This document shows, one piece after another, positions 26,595 through 34,222 of a stretch of DNA of 64,000 bases (position 1 is the stretch's first letter; every line of letters starts with the position of its first letter). Below the pieces are notes generated by a model. It searched no databases. It was not told the origin of the DNA and was given only the letters and a program-made list of their open reading frames with translations. The translations under genes were made by a program, and so were the position numbers. The stretch is from Flavobacteriales bacterium (GTDB taxonomy: Bacteria > Bacteroidota > Bacteroidia > UBA10329), in assembly GCA_021739695.1 (NCBI GenBank), contig JAIPBM010000006.1:1-64000 (forward strand). The letters run 5' to 3'.

Positions 26595-27956
26595 TTAACC
26601 ACATTCTTTTTCAATGAGCTCCAATCCTTCTCTCACGATCTGCTGAACAGCCGTTTTAGAAGTACAGATATACTCACACAATGCAAAATCCTCGTCATCT
26701 ACTTCGTAAATGCCTAGATTCTCCATCAATTCAATATCACCGATCATAATGGCCTTTACCAAGTGTTGTGGGTAAATATCCATCGGAAACACCGACTCAT
26801 ATTCACCTGTCACAACCAAAGCGCGTGCTTCGCCATTTGTATTCGTATCCAAGTCGTATTTCTTACTTGGCATCAACCATGAGAAATATGATCGAGAAGC
26901 TGAGAACTTTCCAAAACCAGGACCGGCCCAACCTTCCGTAATGAAGAATTTGGCATGATCACCTTCAGGAATAACTGTTACTTCCTTATTGAAAAACCCA
27001 AGGTGTCCATCCGCAGCCACTTTAGTGCCTGTCAAAATGTTACCGCTTATCAATCGGTTGTTGTCTCCTTCCAAATTCCCTTCAACCAGTGTCGAAATAC
27101 TAGCTCCTTGAATGGTTTTGAAATACTTAGGAGATTTAACGGAAGAACCAGCAACAGCAACAGTTCTTGAAGCATCGTATTTACCAGTGAGGAAAGCATT
27201 ACCGATAAGCGCCACATCTTGCGCAGCCACGGTAAACACCACTTCGCCTTTGTTCAATGGTTTGATGTGATGGATCTGAACGCCTACGTTACCTGATGGA
27301 TGTGGTCCGCTGAACCAGTTGATCTGAACGCCTTTTGCTCCTTTGAAAACCTCATCGGTGTTCATTTCGCGGTGCAAATTCAAATGCACAGGACCATCTG
27401 TCAGTTGTTTCAACACCTCCAATCCGGCCTGAAACTCTTTTCCTTTTCCATGCAATACGTAATCGTAATCTGCAGAAAGTGGAGCCGAATCAAATCCGGA
27501 TACATGGATAGAGATCGGATTGTCAGTTGGACGGGCAGCTGTTCCGTACGGACGTCTCTTGATGAATGCCCAAAGGCACTGATCCAACAAACGCTGCTTC
27601 ACTTCTGCTCTACTCATACGAGCTGCATCAGCCGCAGGAAATTGAGCGTAGCGCGTTTCCTTATCGCCAAGCACCTTAATGCCCAGTATCTTGCGTTTGG
27701 CACCGCGCATAACCTCCACTACCTCTCCGCTTACTGGCGATCCCACTTTCACTTCAGGATAATCCTTGCTGTAAAAAAGTGGCGAACCGGCCAATACTTC
27801 CTGTCCTTCCTTCACCAACAATTTGGGTGTGAAATTCTTGAAATCACTCGGTTTGATTACAAACGCACCAGACCTTTCAGCAGTACCTAGCACCTTATCG
27901 GCCTCACCCTTCAGAGGAATGTTCAGGCCTTTCTTGATCTTGATGTCTTTTGACAT
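26595..27956 (-). CDS. nqrA: Na+-translocating NADH:quinone reductase subunit A
   Basis: The 453-residue cytoplasmic subunit begins KDIKIKKGLNIPLKGEAD, with the typical KGLxIPLxG start, and contains PKLLVKEGQEVLAGSPLFY, the HPSGNVGVQIHHI block and the GHLGFFNKEVTVIPEGDHA region. It ends with a Cys-containing tail (CEYICTSKTAVQQIVREGL). NqrA docks on NqrB and takes part in quinone binding. It is the first gene of the operon, with a -7-like box at 27990-27997. Confidence 0.97.
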   Translation of the reverse strand: MSKDIKIKKGLNIPLKGEADKVLGTAERSGAFVIKPSDFKNFTPKLLVKEGQEVLAGSPLFYSKDYPEVKVGSPVSGEVVEVMRGAKRKILGIKVLGDKETRYAQFPAADAARMSRAEVKQRLLDQCLWAFIKRRPYGTAARPTDNPISIHVSGFDSAPLSADYDYVLHGKGKEFQAGLEVLKQLTDGPVHLNLHREMNTDEVFKGAKGVQINWFSGPHPSGNVGVQIHHIKPLNKGEVVFTVAAQDVALIGNAFLTGKYDASRTVAVAGSSVKSPKYFKTIQGASISTLVEGNLEGDNNRLISGNILTGTKVAADGHLGFFNKEVTVIPEGDHAKFFITEGWAGPGFGKFSASRSYFSWLMPSKKYDLDTNTNGEARALVVTGEYESVFPMDIYPQHLVKAIMIGDIELMENLGIYEVDDEDFALCEYICTSKTAVQQIVREGLELIEKECG

Positions 27957-27989
27957 ATTCTGTTCGGATTACCGTCCTTAAAATCGCGG

Positions 27990-27997
27990 CAAATTTA
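27990..27997 (-). promoter_or_regulatory. Candidate -7 box of the nqrABCDEF operon
   Basis: Minus-strand TAAATTTG matches TAnnTTTG, 33 bases before the nqrA ATG at 27956. A -33 TTTG is not clear at standard spacing. Confidence 0.5.
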
Positions 27998-28048
27998 ACA
28001 GAAAGGCAATAGCGGTTATGACGAATACGGACAGGTTTATAATTTAGA

Positions 28049-28672
28049 ATGGTTCTAAATAAAAAGGGTGGAATCCTTGAAATTATGGTTGACCATAACC
28101 TTGGTTGTTCCTTAGACCAGCAGGTAGTCGCCTACCACCACTATTTCCAACCAAGTGTAGTCGGATTCCCTGATCAAACATTGGCACCAAACACTTGCAG
28201 CGTGCCGTTCCTTAAGCTGACGATCACACCAAACACTTGCAGCGTGTCATTCCTTAAGCTGCCGATCGCACCAAACACTTGCAGCGTGCCATTCCTTAAG
28301 CTGATGATCACACCAAACACTTGCAGCGTGCCGTTCCTTAAGCTGACGATCACACCAAACACTTGCAGCGTGCCGTTCCTTAAGCTGATGATCACACCAA
28401 ACACTTGCAGCGTGCCGTTCCTTAAGCTGACGATCAGACCAAACACTTGCAGCGTGCCGTTCCTTAAGCTGACGATCACACCAAACACTTGCAGCGTGCT
28501 GTTCCTTAAGCTGACGATCAGACCAAACACTTGTGGCGTGGCGTTCCTTAAGCTGACGATCGCACCAAACAACTGTGGCGTGCTGTTCCTTGATCAAGCA
28601 AGGCTGCGCCACCGTTGTGGTGCGCAATTGAGAGGAAATAGCAAACTCAGATGTTCTTCGTCAATGATCTGA
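28049..28672 (+). other. Open frame through the 42-bp repeat; coding status doubtful
   Basis: A 207-codon frame from ATG 28049 runs through the array and reads as 14-residue repeats (TPNTCSVPFLKLTI). Because 42 is a multiple of three, any frame without a stop in the unit stays open; two minus-strand frames are open as well (units SLRNGTLQVFGVIV and QLKERHAASVWCDR). I see no signal peptide, no ribosome-binding clue and no family. The non-repeat head (28049-28185) contains inverted arms CTTGGTTG/CAACCAAG around GGTAG/CTACC, which suggests structure rather than coding. Confidence 0.25.
28186..28594. repeat. 42-bp tandem repeat array, nine full units and one partial
   Basis: Units start at 28186, 28228, 28270, 28312, 28354, 28396, 28438, 28480, 28522 and 28564 (partial). 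Each reads ACCAAACACTTGCAGCG, then TGCCGTTCCTTAAGCTGA, then CGATCAC or a variant. Central copies differ by one to three bases, while the last two diverge more (TTGTGGCGTGG, AACTGTGGCG), as expected for an array that expands and contracts at its middle. TGATCAA occurs at both edges. There are no spacers, so it is not a CRISPR array. Confidence 0.95.
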
Positions 28673-28748
28673 GGGTTGTCTACGCACCATAGGCCTTGTC
28701 AACTATCCAATGGGGGTAAACAGCATAGGGCAAGACATCTGAAACTTG

Positions 28749-28785
28749 AAAAGCGGAGTTCGGCCCATTGCCGAACTCCGCTTTT
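28749..28785. terminator. Strong symmetric terminator hairpin
   Basis: A perfect 16-bp stem (AAAAGCGGAGTTCGGC with its complement) and a five-base loop, with T run on the right and A run on the left. It separates the 42-bp array from the RAYT relic and the REP-flanked gene. Confidence 0.85.
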
Positions 28786-28817
28786 TGTTTGCCGTGGTAG
28801 GTTCATGGTCTTTGGGC

Positions 28818-28892
28818 TTACCTTGCTCTCAGCGTGGCAAAGCTTATGAAGTACAGGCCTTCGGGGTTATGGAACTTGTATTGTGTGCTCAT
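28818..28892 (-). pseudogene. Relic of a REP-associated tyrosine transposase (RAYT, IS200-like), N-terminus only
   Basis: On the minus strand an ATG at 28892 starts STQYKFHNPEGLYFISFAT, which matches the N-terminal start of Bacteroidota Y1-type REP-associated transposases (the part just before the usual WxDVFTR segment). After that Thr, at about codon 20, the homology ends, four unrelated residues follow and a stop is reached at 28818. The HUH and Tyr catalytic motifs are absent, so it cannot be active. It starts 27 bases from the left REP element, the usual place for a RAYT gene. The relic is flanked by an 11-bp direct repeat TCATGGTCTTT (28803-28813 and 28889-28899), which may mark the deletion. 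The family call rests on recall of the N-terminal pattern. Confidence 0.65.
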
Positions 28893-28918
28893 GGTCTTTC
28901 CGAACATGAAAGTTAGAA

Positions 28919-28987
28919 AGATCAGTCAGAGACTGATCGTACTTAATTCCACACAAGAGATCCTGCGGAACTCTTGCGCGAGCGGGG
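28919..28987 (+). repeat. REP-like element, left copy
   Basis: A 69-bp element that occurs again in inverted orientation at 30396-30466. It contains hairpin 1, GATCAGTC-AGA-GACTGATC; a spacer GTACTTAA; hairpin 2, CAAGAG and CTCTTG closing an 11-base segment ATCCTGCGGAA; and the G-rich end GCGCGAGCGGGG. It lies between the RAYT relic and the 3' end of the T9SS gene. Confidence 0.85.
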
Positions 28988-29012
28988 ACTCAATATGTTT
29001 TTGTAGGTACGT

Positions 29013-30377
29013 TCACTCCTTTATCACTTTGAAAGTATGGTGTATTTCATTCTCCACCACCAACTGCCCGAAGTAGATGCCCTTGGCAAAGGCGCTCATA
29101 TCTATGGTTAGCGTGTTGGTGCCATTGGTGGCCGCGCCACCGCCTTGCAGAACCTGCCGCCCATGCACATCATAAAGCTGCAACTGGTAATTGCCATGGC
29201 TTTGGCCTTGCCAAGTGAGGGTGGTGGTTGAGGTGGTGGGGTTGGGGTTGGGGTAGATCAGAATTTCATCTTCCAACTCGCTTACTTCCTCTACTCCGAT
29301 GGGTGGCACCTCATTACATTCAACCGGTTCTCCTTCGTATATCCATTTTCCCAAACGCTGGATGGGTTCCGGACTTGAAAATTCCGAGTTCTTTACTTCG
29401 GTTCCATATAGGTCGCCTTTGAAAACCGAAAGCTGAAAAGGAATGGGACCGTTCGGTAAGACACACCATCGTTGTCCGTTCCATTTGGCAAATCCACTTG
29501 CCGGCATACCATTTACAAATTGGAATCTTCCCGAAACATACAATTCATCTTCAAATACCACGGCATCACCAACAAATGGATTGAGCTGCCCTGTGACTCC
29601 ATCACCAAGCCGCCAATAACGGTCGCCATCCCAAGCAACAATATGGTTGCCAGGATTTCCAAGGTTTTCTTGGAACTCTCCGTATATGTACAGCATGTCC
29701 TTGTACACCGTCAGCCCGCTGACCGCACTGAAGCCACCGAAAAAACCTCCACCTACGTCCTTCCACCCATCAACTGGATTCCATCGGACTATTTCACCCA
29801 TCCCATTGGGCAACAAAATATTACCGCCAACATATAGTTCGTTCTTATACCATATTGCATTATATGGATCAGCAAAACCTACAGAACCATCGGTCAGTGT
29901 ATCTGCAATGCCCGAAAAAGAAACCCCATCATAGAATGCTACAGTATGATACATTTCTCCATTGATCTGTGCACCCAATTCGTACATCAATAGGTATAGC
30001 GAGTCCCCGAACACCGACAACCCTGAGAAATGGCCTTCAACAAGCCTTTCCCATTCTCCATTCTGGTGCTTGTAAATTCCTCCCAATGGATTTCCGGGCA
30101 CATAGACATAAGGGATATCATTAAATAAGGATGGAGCAAATATCTGGTACGAAAACGTGTCAGCTGGAATCGTATCTACAGCGGTTCCATCCCATAAATA
30201 AACACTGTTTGCCCCACCCCCTTCCTGATTCTGACCTGTAATGAGCATATGCTCATCATCAGCAAAAATGTCCAACGAGGAACCTGTTTCGAATCCTGTA
30301 TCTTCCCAATACTGCGCCTTGGTAACATTGAAAATTGCCAAAGCCATGAGTAATGTCGTGCTTCTTCTAATCCTCAT
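29013..30377 (-). CDS. T9SS-sorted secreted beta-propeller protein
   Basis: The 454-residue product has a signal peptide (TLLMALAIFNVTKAQY). The body consists of repeated segments such as AFYDGVSFSGIADTL, IVRWNPVDGWKDVGGGFFGG, HIVAWDGDRYWRLGDGV and GFAKWNGQRWCVLPNG, in which W-D/N-G-x-x-W strands recur about every 45-50 residues, as in kelch-like propellers. The C-terminal about 85 residues (ILIYPNPNPTTSTTTLTW through GIYFGQLVVENEIHHTFKVI) are a T9SS type A sorting domain. It is exactly framed by two inverted REP-like elements, with 25 bases between the left element and its stop and 18 between its start and the right element. Confidence 0.85.
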   Translation of the reverse strand: MRIRRSTTLLMALAIFNVTKAQYWEDTGFETGSSLDIFADDEHMLITGQNQEGGGANSVYLWDGTAVDTIPADTFSYQIFAPSLFNDIPYVYVPGNPLGGIYKHQNGEWERLVEGHFSGLSVFGDSLYLLMYELGAQINGEMYHTVAFYDGVSFSGIADTLTDGSVGFADPYNAIWYKNELYVGGNILLPNGMGEIVRWNPVDGWKDVGGGFFGGFSAVSGLTVYKDMLYIYGEFQENLGNPGNHIVAWDGDRYWRLGDGVTGQLNPFVGDAVVFEDELYVSGRFQFVNGMPASGFAKWNGQRWCVLPNGPIPFQLSVFKGDLYGTEVKNSEFSSPEPIQRLGKWIYEGEPVECNEVPPIGVEEVSELEDEILIYPNPNPTTSTTTLTWQGQSHGNYQLQLYDVHGRQVLQGGGAATNGTNTLTIDMSAFAKGIYFGQLVVENEIHHTFKVIKE

Positions 30378-30395
30378 TCAAAATCAATTTAATGA

Positions 30396-30466
30396 CCCCC
30401 GCTCGCGCAAGACTTCCGCAGGACGTCTTGTGTGGAACCTGGTACGATCAGTCTCCAGACTGATCT
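30396..30466 (-). repeat. REP-like element, right copy (inverted)
   Basis: A 71-bp copy of the element at 28919-28987 in opposite orientation. On the minus strand: GATCAGTCT-GG-AGACTGATC, spacer GTACCAGG, then CAAGAC and GTCTTG closing GTCCTGCGGAA, and GCGCGAGCGGGGG. Relative to the left copy the closing stem pair is C-G instead of G-C, a compensatory change. Confidence 0.85.
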
Positions 30467-30565
30467 CAGTAGCATCCTTCCTATTCAAGCATTCCATTTC
30501 CATTGCCTCAATATCCAATCCGTTCAACTTCCAGCAGGCCCATGCCATCTGCATAGTTCACTGAG

Positions 30566-30772
30566 CTACTGTAAATGTACTGCTTTGGAAATTCCGCTAT
30601 TCAAGTAGGCATCCATGGCTTCTCGCCCACTTTCAACACTTTGCGCCTCAGCCTCATTCCTTACCACCTTCCTTACACTATTTCTCACCCTCCCACGCTT
30701 GGTGCAATTCTTGCACTTCATCAACATCAACAGGCACACAGCCAGCACCACTATCCGCCAACCTAACGCCAC
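30566..30772 (-). CDS. Possible small membrane protein, doubtful
   Basis: A 68-codon frame from GTG 30772 encodes a hydrophobic helix (WRIVVLAVCLLMLM) with basic residues and three cysteines behind it (KCKNCTKRG), then a charged helix. Such a layout is compatible with a real small inner-membrane protein, and AGAGGAGA lies directly before the GTG. There is no recognised family and the neighbourhood is repeat-rich, so chance is quite possible. The remaining non-coding DNA of 30467-30834 shows nothing else I can support. Confidence 0.3.
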   Translation of the reverse strand: MALGWRIVVLAVCLLMLMKCKNCTKRGRVRNSVRKVVRNEAEAQSVESGREAMDAYLNSGISKAVHLQ

Positions 30773-30834
30773 TCTCCTCTAACCTCAGGTCTCACTCAGC
30801 TGAACTCACTGTTCAAATACAAGCACCGCCTCCT

Positions 30835-30842
30835 TATCTTTG
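30835..30842 (+). promoter_or_regulatory. Candidate -7 box of the T9SS plug gene
   Basis: TATCTTTG matches TAnnTTTG and ends nine bases before the ATG at 30852. It overlaps the TTG that would be an alternative start, arguing for the ATG and for a very short leader. Confidence 0.5.
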
Positions 30843-30851
30843 CCACCCGAT

Positions 30852-32150
30852 ATGCGCACAACGATCACGTTTTTCCTTCTCACCTTTTTCCTTTTTTCAC
30901 ACGCCTCTTTCGCTCAAGATGACGAATATTTTGATGACACCTTTGTGCGCTACGAAGACCGAGTTTACCAGAACAGCATCAAAACAGTCCAGTTCAATGT
31001 CAAGAACGTAGACCTCAGCCTCCCCGTGGTGCAGCTGGGAGGAGGCGAAATGCTCGAACTCTCCTTCGATGACCTCGATGCAGAATACCAGGATTACACC
31101 TACACCATCATCCACTGCGATAGGAACTGGAAAGAAACCGGCATCCCATCTTCAGAATACATCGATGGATTCTTGGAAATGAACATCTCCAACTACGAAT
31201 TCTCCTTCAATACCGTTCAACGATACCTCCACTACTCCTTCAGTTTTCCCAATCAGAATTTCAGCTTTAAACTCTCAGGAAATTACATCCTGCTTGTCTA
31301 CAAAGACTTCAACCGCGAAAAGCCCATCATCACCCGAAGGTTCCGCGTTTACGAAAACCTGATTCAGATAGAAGCTGCCGTTCGTCTGCCTATGGAAATA
31401 AGTAAACGCCAAACCCATCATCAGGTTGATGTGGTGGTAAACTATCCCGACTACGACATTCAGAATCCCTTCCAAAACATTGCCCTACATGTTCAGCAGA
31501 ATTACCGATGGGATAACATGAAAACAGACATGCAGCCCATTTTCGTCAAAAACGGACAGCTCATTTACGACAACATGGGAGGCGTCACCTTTGAAGGAAG
31601 CAACGAATACCGTTGGATAGACACCCGAAGTCTGCGCTACCAGCCAGAGAATGTAAGCGCCATCTGGTACGACCCAGACTCCCTCAAAAACCACGTCTTT
31701 CTAATGCCCGATAAGGTTTTCAATAAAGACCACTACGTGAGCACTCCCGATATTAATGGAGCTTATTCCATCGGCATCCGCGAAGGAAACGACCCCAACC
31801 GCGATGCAGATTACGTCCTCGTTCATTTCATGTTAAAATACGATGAGCCCCTTACATCTGGTGGTCTCTATCTTTTCGGTGGACTGACCGAATGGCAGAT
31901 CCAACCCAAATACCGCTTGGATTACAGCTACCGCGATGGGGTTTACGAATGCACCGCCTACCTCAAGCAAGGCTATTACAACTACCAATACATCTACCTG
32001 AAGGATGGCGAAACAGTGGGCGAAACAGAGGTGACCGAAGGTTCCTTCTACGCAGCCCGCCAGATCTATACCTTCTATATCTACTACCAACTGATGAGTT
32101 CAAGATACGACCGACTGATCGGTCATTCCATCATCACATCTCATTTTTGA
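30852..32150 (+). CDS. Type IX secretion system plug protein (DUF5103 family)
   Basis: From ATG 30852 the 432-residue product begins RTTITFFLLTFFLFSHASFAQ, a signal peptide. The mature protein matches the T9SS plug family: YQNSIKTVQFNVKNVDLSLPVV, LELSFDDLDAEYQDYTYTIIHC (seen as LSFDDLDAEYQDYTY), IDGFLEMNISNYEFSFNT, and the C-terminal YDEPLTSGGLYLFGGLTEW and YLKQGYYNYQYIYL. In established T9SS biology the Plug occupies the periplasmic side of the SprA translocon channel, while PorV holds it in the other complex. Several T9SS clients are encoded in this window (13284, 29013, 32617, 50309). A 57-base gap precedes apaG. Confidence 0.88.
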   Translation: MRTTITFFLLTFFLFSHASFAQDDEYFDDTFVRYEDRVYQNSIKTVQFNVKNVDLSLPVVQLGGGEMLELSFDDLDAEYQDYTYTIIHCDRNWKETGIPSSEYIDGFLEMNISNYEFSFNTVQRYLHYSFSFPNQNFSFKLSGNYILLVYKDFNREKPIITRRFRVYENLIQIEAAVRLPMEISKRQTHHQVDVVVNYPDYDIQNPFQNIALHVQQNYRWDNMKTDMQPIFVKNGQLIYDNMGGVTFEGSNEYRWIDTRSLRYQPENVSAIWYDPDSLKNHVFLMPDKVFNKDHYVSTPDINGAYSIGIREGNDPNRDADYVLVHFMLKYDEPLTSGGLYLFGGLTEWQIQPKYRLDYSYRDGVYECTAYLKQGYYNYQYIYLKDGETVGETEVTEGSFYAARQIYTFYIYYQLMSSRYDRLIGHSIITSHF

Positions 32151-32207
32151 CCTTTTTCGGCAACGCATTCCAAAAATGATCGTTTATTTGTCATTGCACA
32201 ACGCGGC

Positions 32208-32591
32208 ATGACCATGATCACACACGGCATAAAAGTATCGGCAAGGGTCAAGTTCAAAGAAGAATACTCTGAACCTGACAAGAATTACTTTGTCTTCTTT
32301 TACCGTATCACCATCGAGAATTACAACGATTTCGAGGTCCAATTGCTACGCAGACATTGGGACATCTTCGATAGCAATGGCATAAACACCATGGTAGAAG
32401 GCGAAGGCGTGGTTGGCGAAAAACCGATCCTTGCCCCAGGCGAACTCTTCTCTTATGAAAGTGCCTGTAATCTAGAATCAGGCATCGGCAGAATGGCCGG
32501 ATATTTTGAAATGATGCGTACCGAAAGCGGCATGCTCTTTCGCGCTGAAATTCCGGAGTTCATCATGGAAGTGCCATATATGCTCAATTGA
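32208..32591 (+). CDS. apaG: ApaG domain protein
   Basis: The 127-residue protein is a single fibronectin-III-like ApaG domain: VSARVKFKEEYSEPDKNYFV, FFYRITIENYNDFEVQLLRR, HWDIFDSNG, VEGEGVVGEKPILAPGE and FSYESACNLESGIGRMAGY are all family blocks. ApaG is found widely in bacteria and is linked to cobalt and magnesium tolerance and Ap4A levels in enterobacteria, but its biochemical role is not settled. The start is the ATG at 32208; a second ATG at 32214 is possible. It has no export signal. Confidence 0.95.
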   Translation: MTMITHGIKVSARVKFKEEYSEPDKNYFVFFYRITIENYNDFEVQLLRRHWDIFDSNGINTMVEGEGVVGEKPILAPGELFSYESACNLESGIGRMAGYFEMMRTESGMLFRAEIPEFIMEVPYMLN

Positions 32592-32616
32592 GCTACACCC
32601 TGCTTATCGTACAACC

Positions 32617-34125
32617 ATGCGAATTCTAAAATTGCTACTTGTCAGTTGCATTTCCTTAACCACAGCCGTTTCGGGCCAGGTAGGAACGCTTGACAGTACG
32701 TATTGGGATGGTGGTGTCCTACAGTTCATGCCAAATAATTTTAATTATGGTCATGTAAGGGACATGACCATAGATACGGATGGACGAATCACTTTTGTTG
32801 GATGGATGACCGATCACCATCGAGACTTCGCTGTTTCGGGAAGATTAGAATATAATCAATCTGATTCCGTTTTCGATTTGTATGCAGGTGGTTCGCAGTA
32901 TAGCTATCCGTTCATTGGGCAATACATATTCGGACCAGGTCTCCACGTAACGACTGGTGCGAACAATAAGACTTTCATAATTACTGGTGGGGGTTCCCTA
33001 AATACAAGTAGTAGTTTGATTAGCATCAACTCCTCGGGGCAAACCGCCCACACCGAAGATATAGCCACCTCTGGTTCAGATGGGCCAAAAGTGCGAGAGG
33101 AAGGCAGACTCTTTATTCCAGAAAAAGGTGGTATAAGAGGGCTCAACGATGACCTTTCCGCCTTTTATTCATTTGGTCAGGCAGGCTTTACACAACCAAT
33201 CTCGCACGATTCTATTTACTTTGAAAGTGTATCCTTTCATCCTCAAGGCTATTTTCTAACTTGTGGATACACGATAGATAATGGTGTAAAATCAGGTTTC
33301 ATCACACGTTTGAATTCGAATGGTGATGTGGACCAATCATACGCAAATCAAGGCATCCAATTACTTGACGAATATGTTGAAGGCCTGATTCCTGTGAAAA
33401 TAGTTTGTAGAGGCGATGGCTCTTCCATAATTCTTGGAAACACCGACACCTGTGGATATGTCATGAAATTTGATGACAACGGAGCTTTAGACCTAAGCTT
33501 TGGATTTGGCGGATTTCAAAAGATTTCCCCCCTTGTAGAATTGGAACATATTGTATTGTCCGAATTACTGGTTCAAGGTGACTCAAAAATTGTCGTTGGC
33601 GGAGATCGACTGAGATTCAATTCTTCTGGGATTCAATTGGTGAATGGGCACTTGTTTGTTCGTTTGAACTCTAGTGGAAATTTGGATTCTGGATTCGGTG
33701 ATAATGGTATTTCCCTTGTTCCGTCCGTTGATACGGTGTATCCACAGAACAATAGACTTTCAGGAATGGAGTTTTACGAAAATAAAATCGTATTTAGTAT
33801 CAATTCGTACTATTACGATCAGTTTACATTTGCAATGTTAAGTAATGACGTAACGGTTGGAATACCAGAAATTCGAAATAAAGAACGCGTGCTAATGTTT
33901 CCGAATCCAGTAGAATCGGGGACGGAAATTACCGTGACCGTAGCAGAGGACATCCGTGACCTATTCTTGTACGATCATTTTGGACAACAACTTTCACATC
34001 ATCGTGTGGACATTAATCCAAGGGAACCAATCAAGTTTACCATTCCAAATCTACCCAGCGGAGTTTATTTAGTAAAACTTCAAACCCAAGATACTTTCGA
34101 GACCTTGAGACTGATGATTAACTAA
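32617..34125 (+). CDS. T9SS-sorted protein with delta-60 repeats
   Basis: The 502-residue product has a signal peptide (LKLLLVSCISLTTAVSGQV). The body contains repeats of the delta-60 type: GDVDQSYANQGIQLL, GALDLSFGFGGFQKI and GNLDSGFGDNGISLV, about 60-70 residues apart, each preceded by a FVxRLNSNG-like strand. This probably folds as a beta-propeller. The C-terminal sorting domain runs from LMFPNPVESGTEITVTV to GVYLVKLQTQDTFETLRLMI. It is surface-exposed or released by T9SS. Ligand unknown. Confidence 0.85.
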   Translation: MRILKLLLVSCISLTTAVSGQVGTLDSTYWDGGVLQFMPNNFNYGHVRDMTIDTDGRITFVGWMTDHHRDFAVSGRLEYNQSDSVFDLYAGGSQYSYPFIGQYIFGPGLHVTTGANNKTFIITGGGSLNTSSSLISINSSGQTAHTEDIATSGSDGPKVREEGRLFIPEKGGIRGLNDDLSAFYSFGQAGFTQPISHDSIYFESVSFHPQGYFLTCGYTIDNGVKSGFITRLNSNGDVDQSYANQGIQLLDEYVEGLIPVKIVCRGDGSSIILGNTDTCGYVMKFDDNGALDLSFGFGGFQKISPLVELEHIVLSELLVQGDSKIVVGGDRLRFNSSGIQLVNGHLFVRLNSSGNLDSGFGDNGISLVPSVDTVYPQNNRLSGMEFYENKIVFSINSYYYDQFTFAMLSNDVTVGIPEIRNKERVLMFPNPVESGTEITVTVAEDIRDLFLYDHFGQQLSHHRVDINPREPIKFTIPNLPSGVYLVKLQTQDTFETLRLMIN

Positions 34126-34222
34126 AGAGAAACTTCCTCGAAAGTATTATCATCTATCATCATTTTCCCATAATCGTTTGTCACTATGTACTTTCGCGGC
34201 TCAATTAATATACAAGCAAGTC

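Noticed and set aside
28186-28594. CRISPR array
   Set aside because: The 42-bp units are contiguous with no unique spacers, and no cas genes are nearby.
28600-28640. Terminator at the end of the 42-bp array (TGCGC...GCGCA hairpin)
   Set aside because: The stem has a bulge and is not followed by a T run; the better terminator is at 28749-28785.
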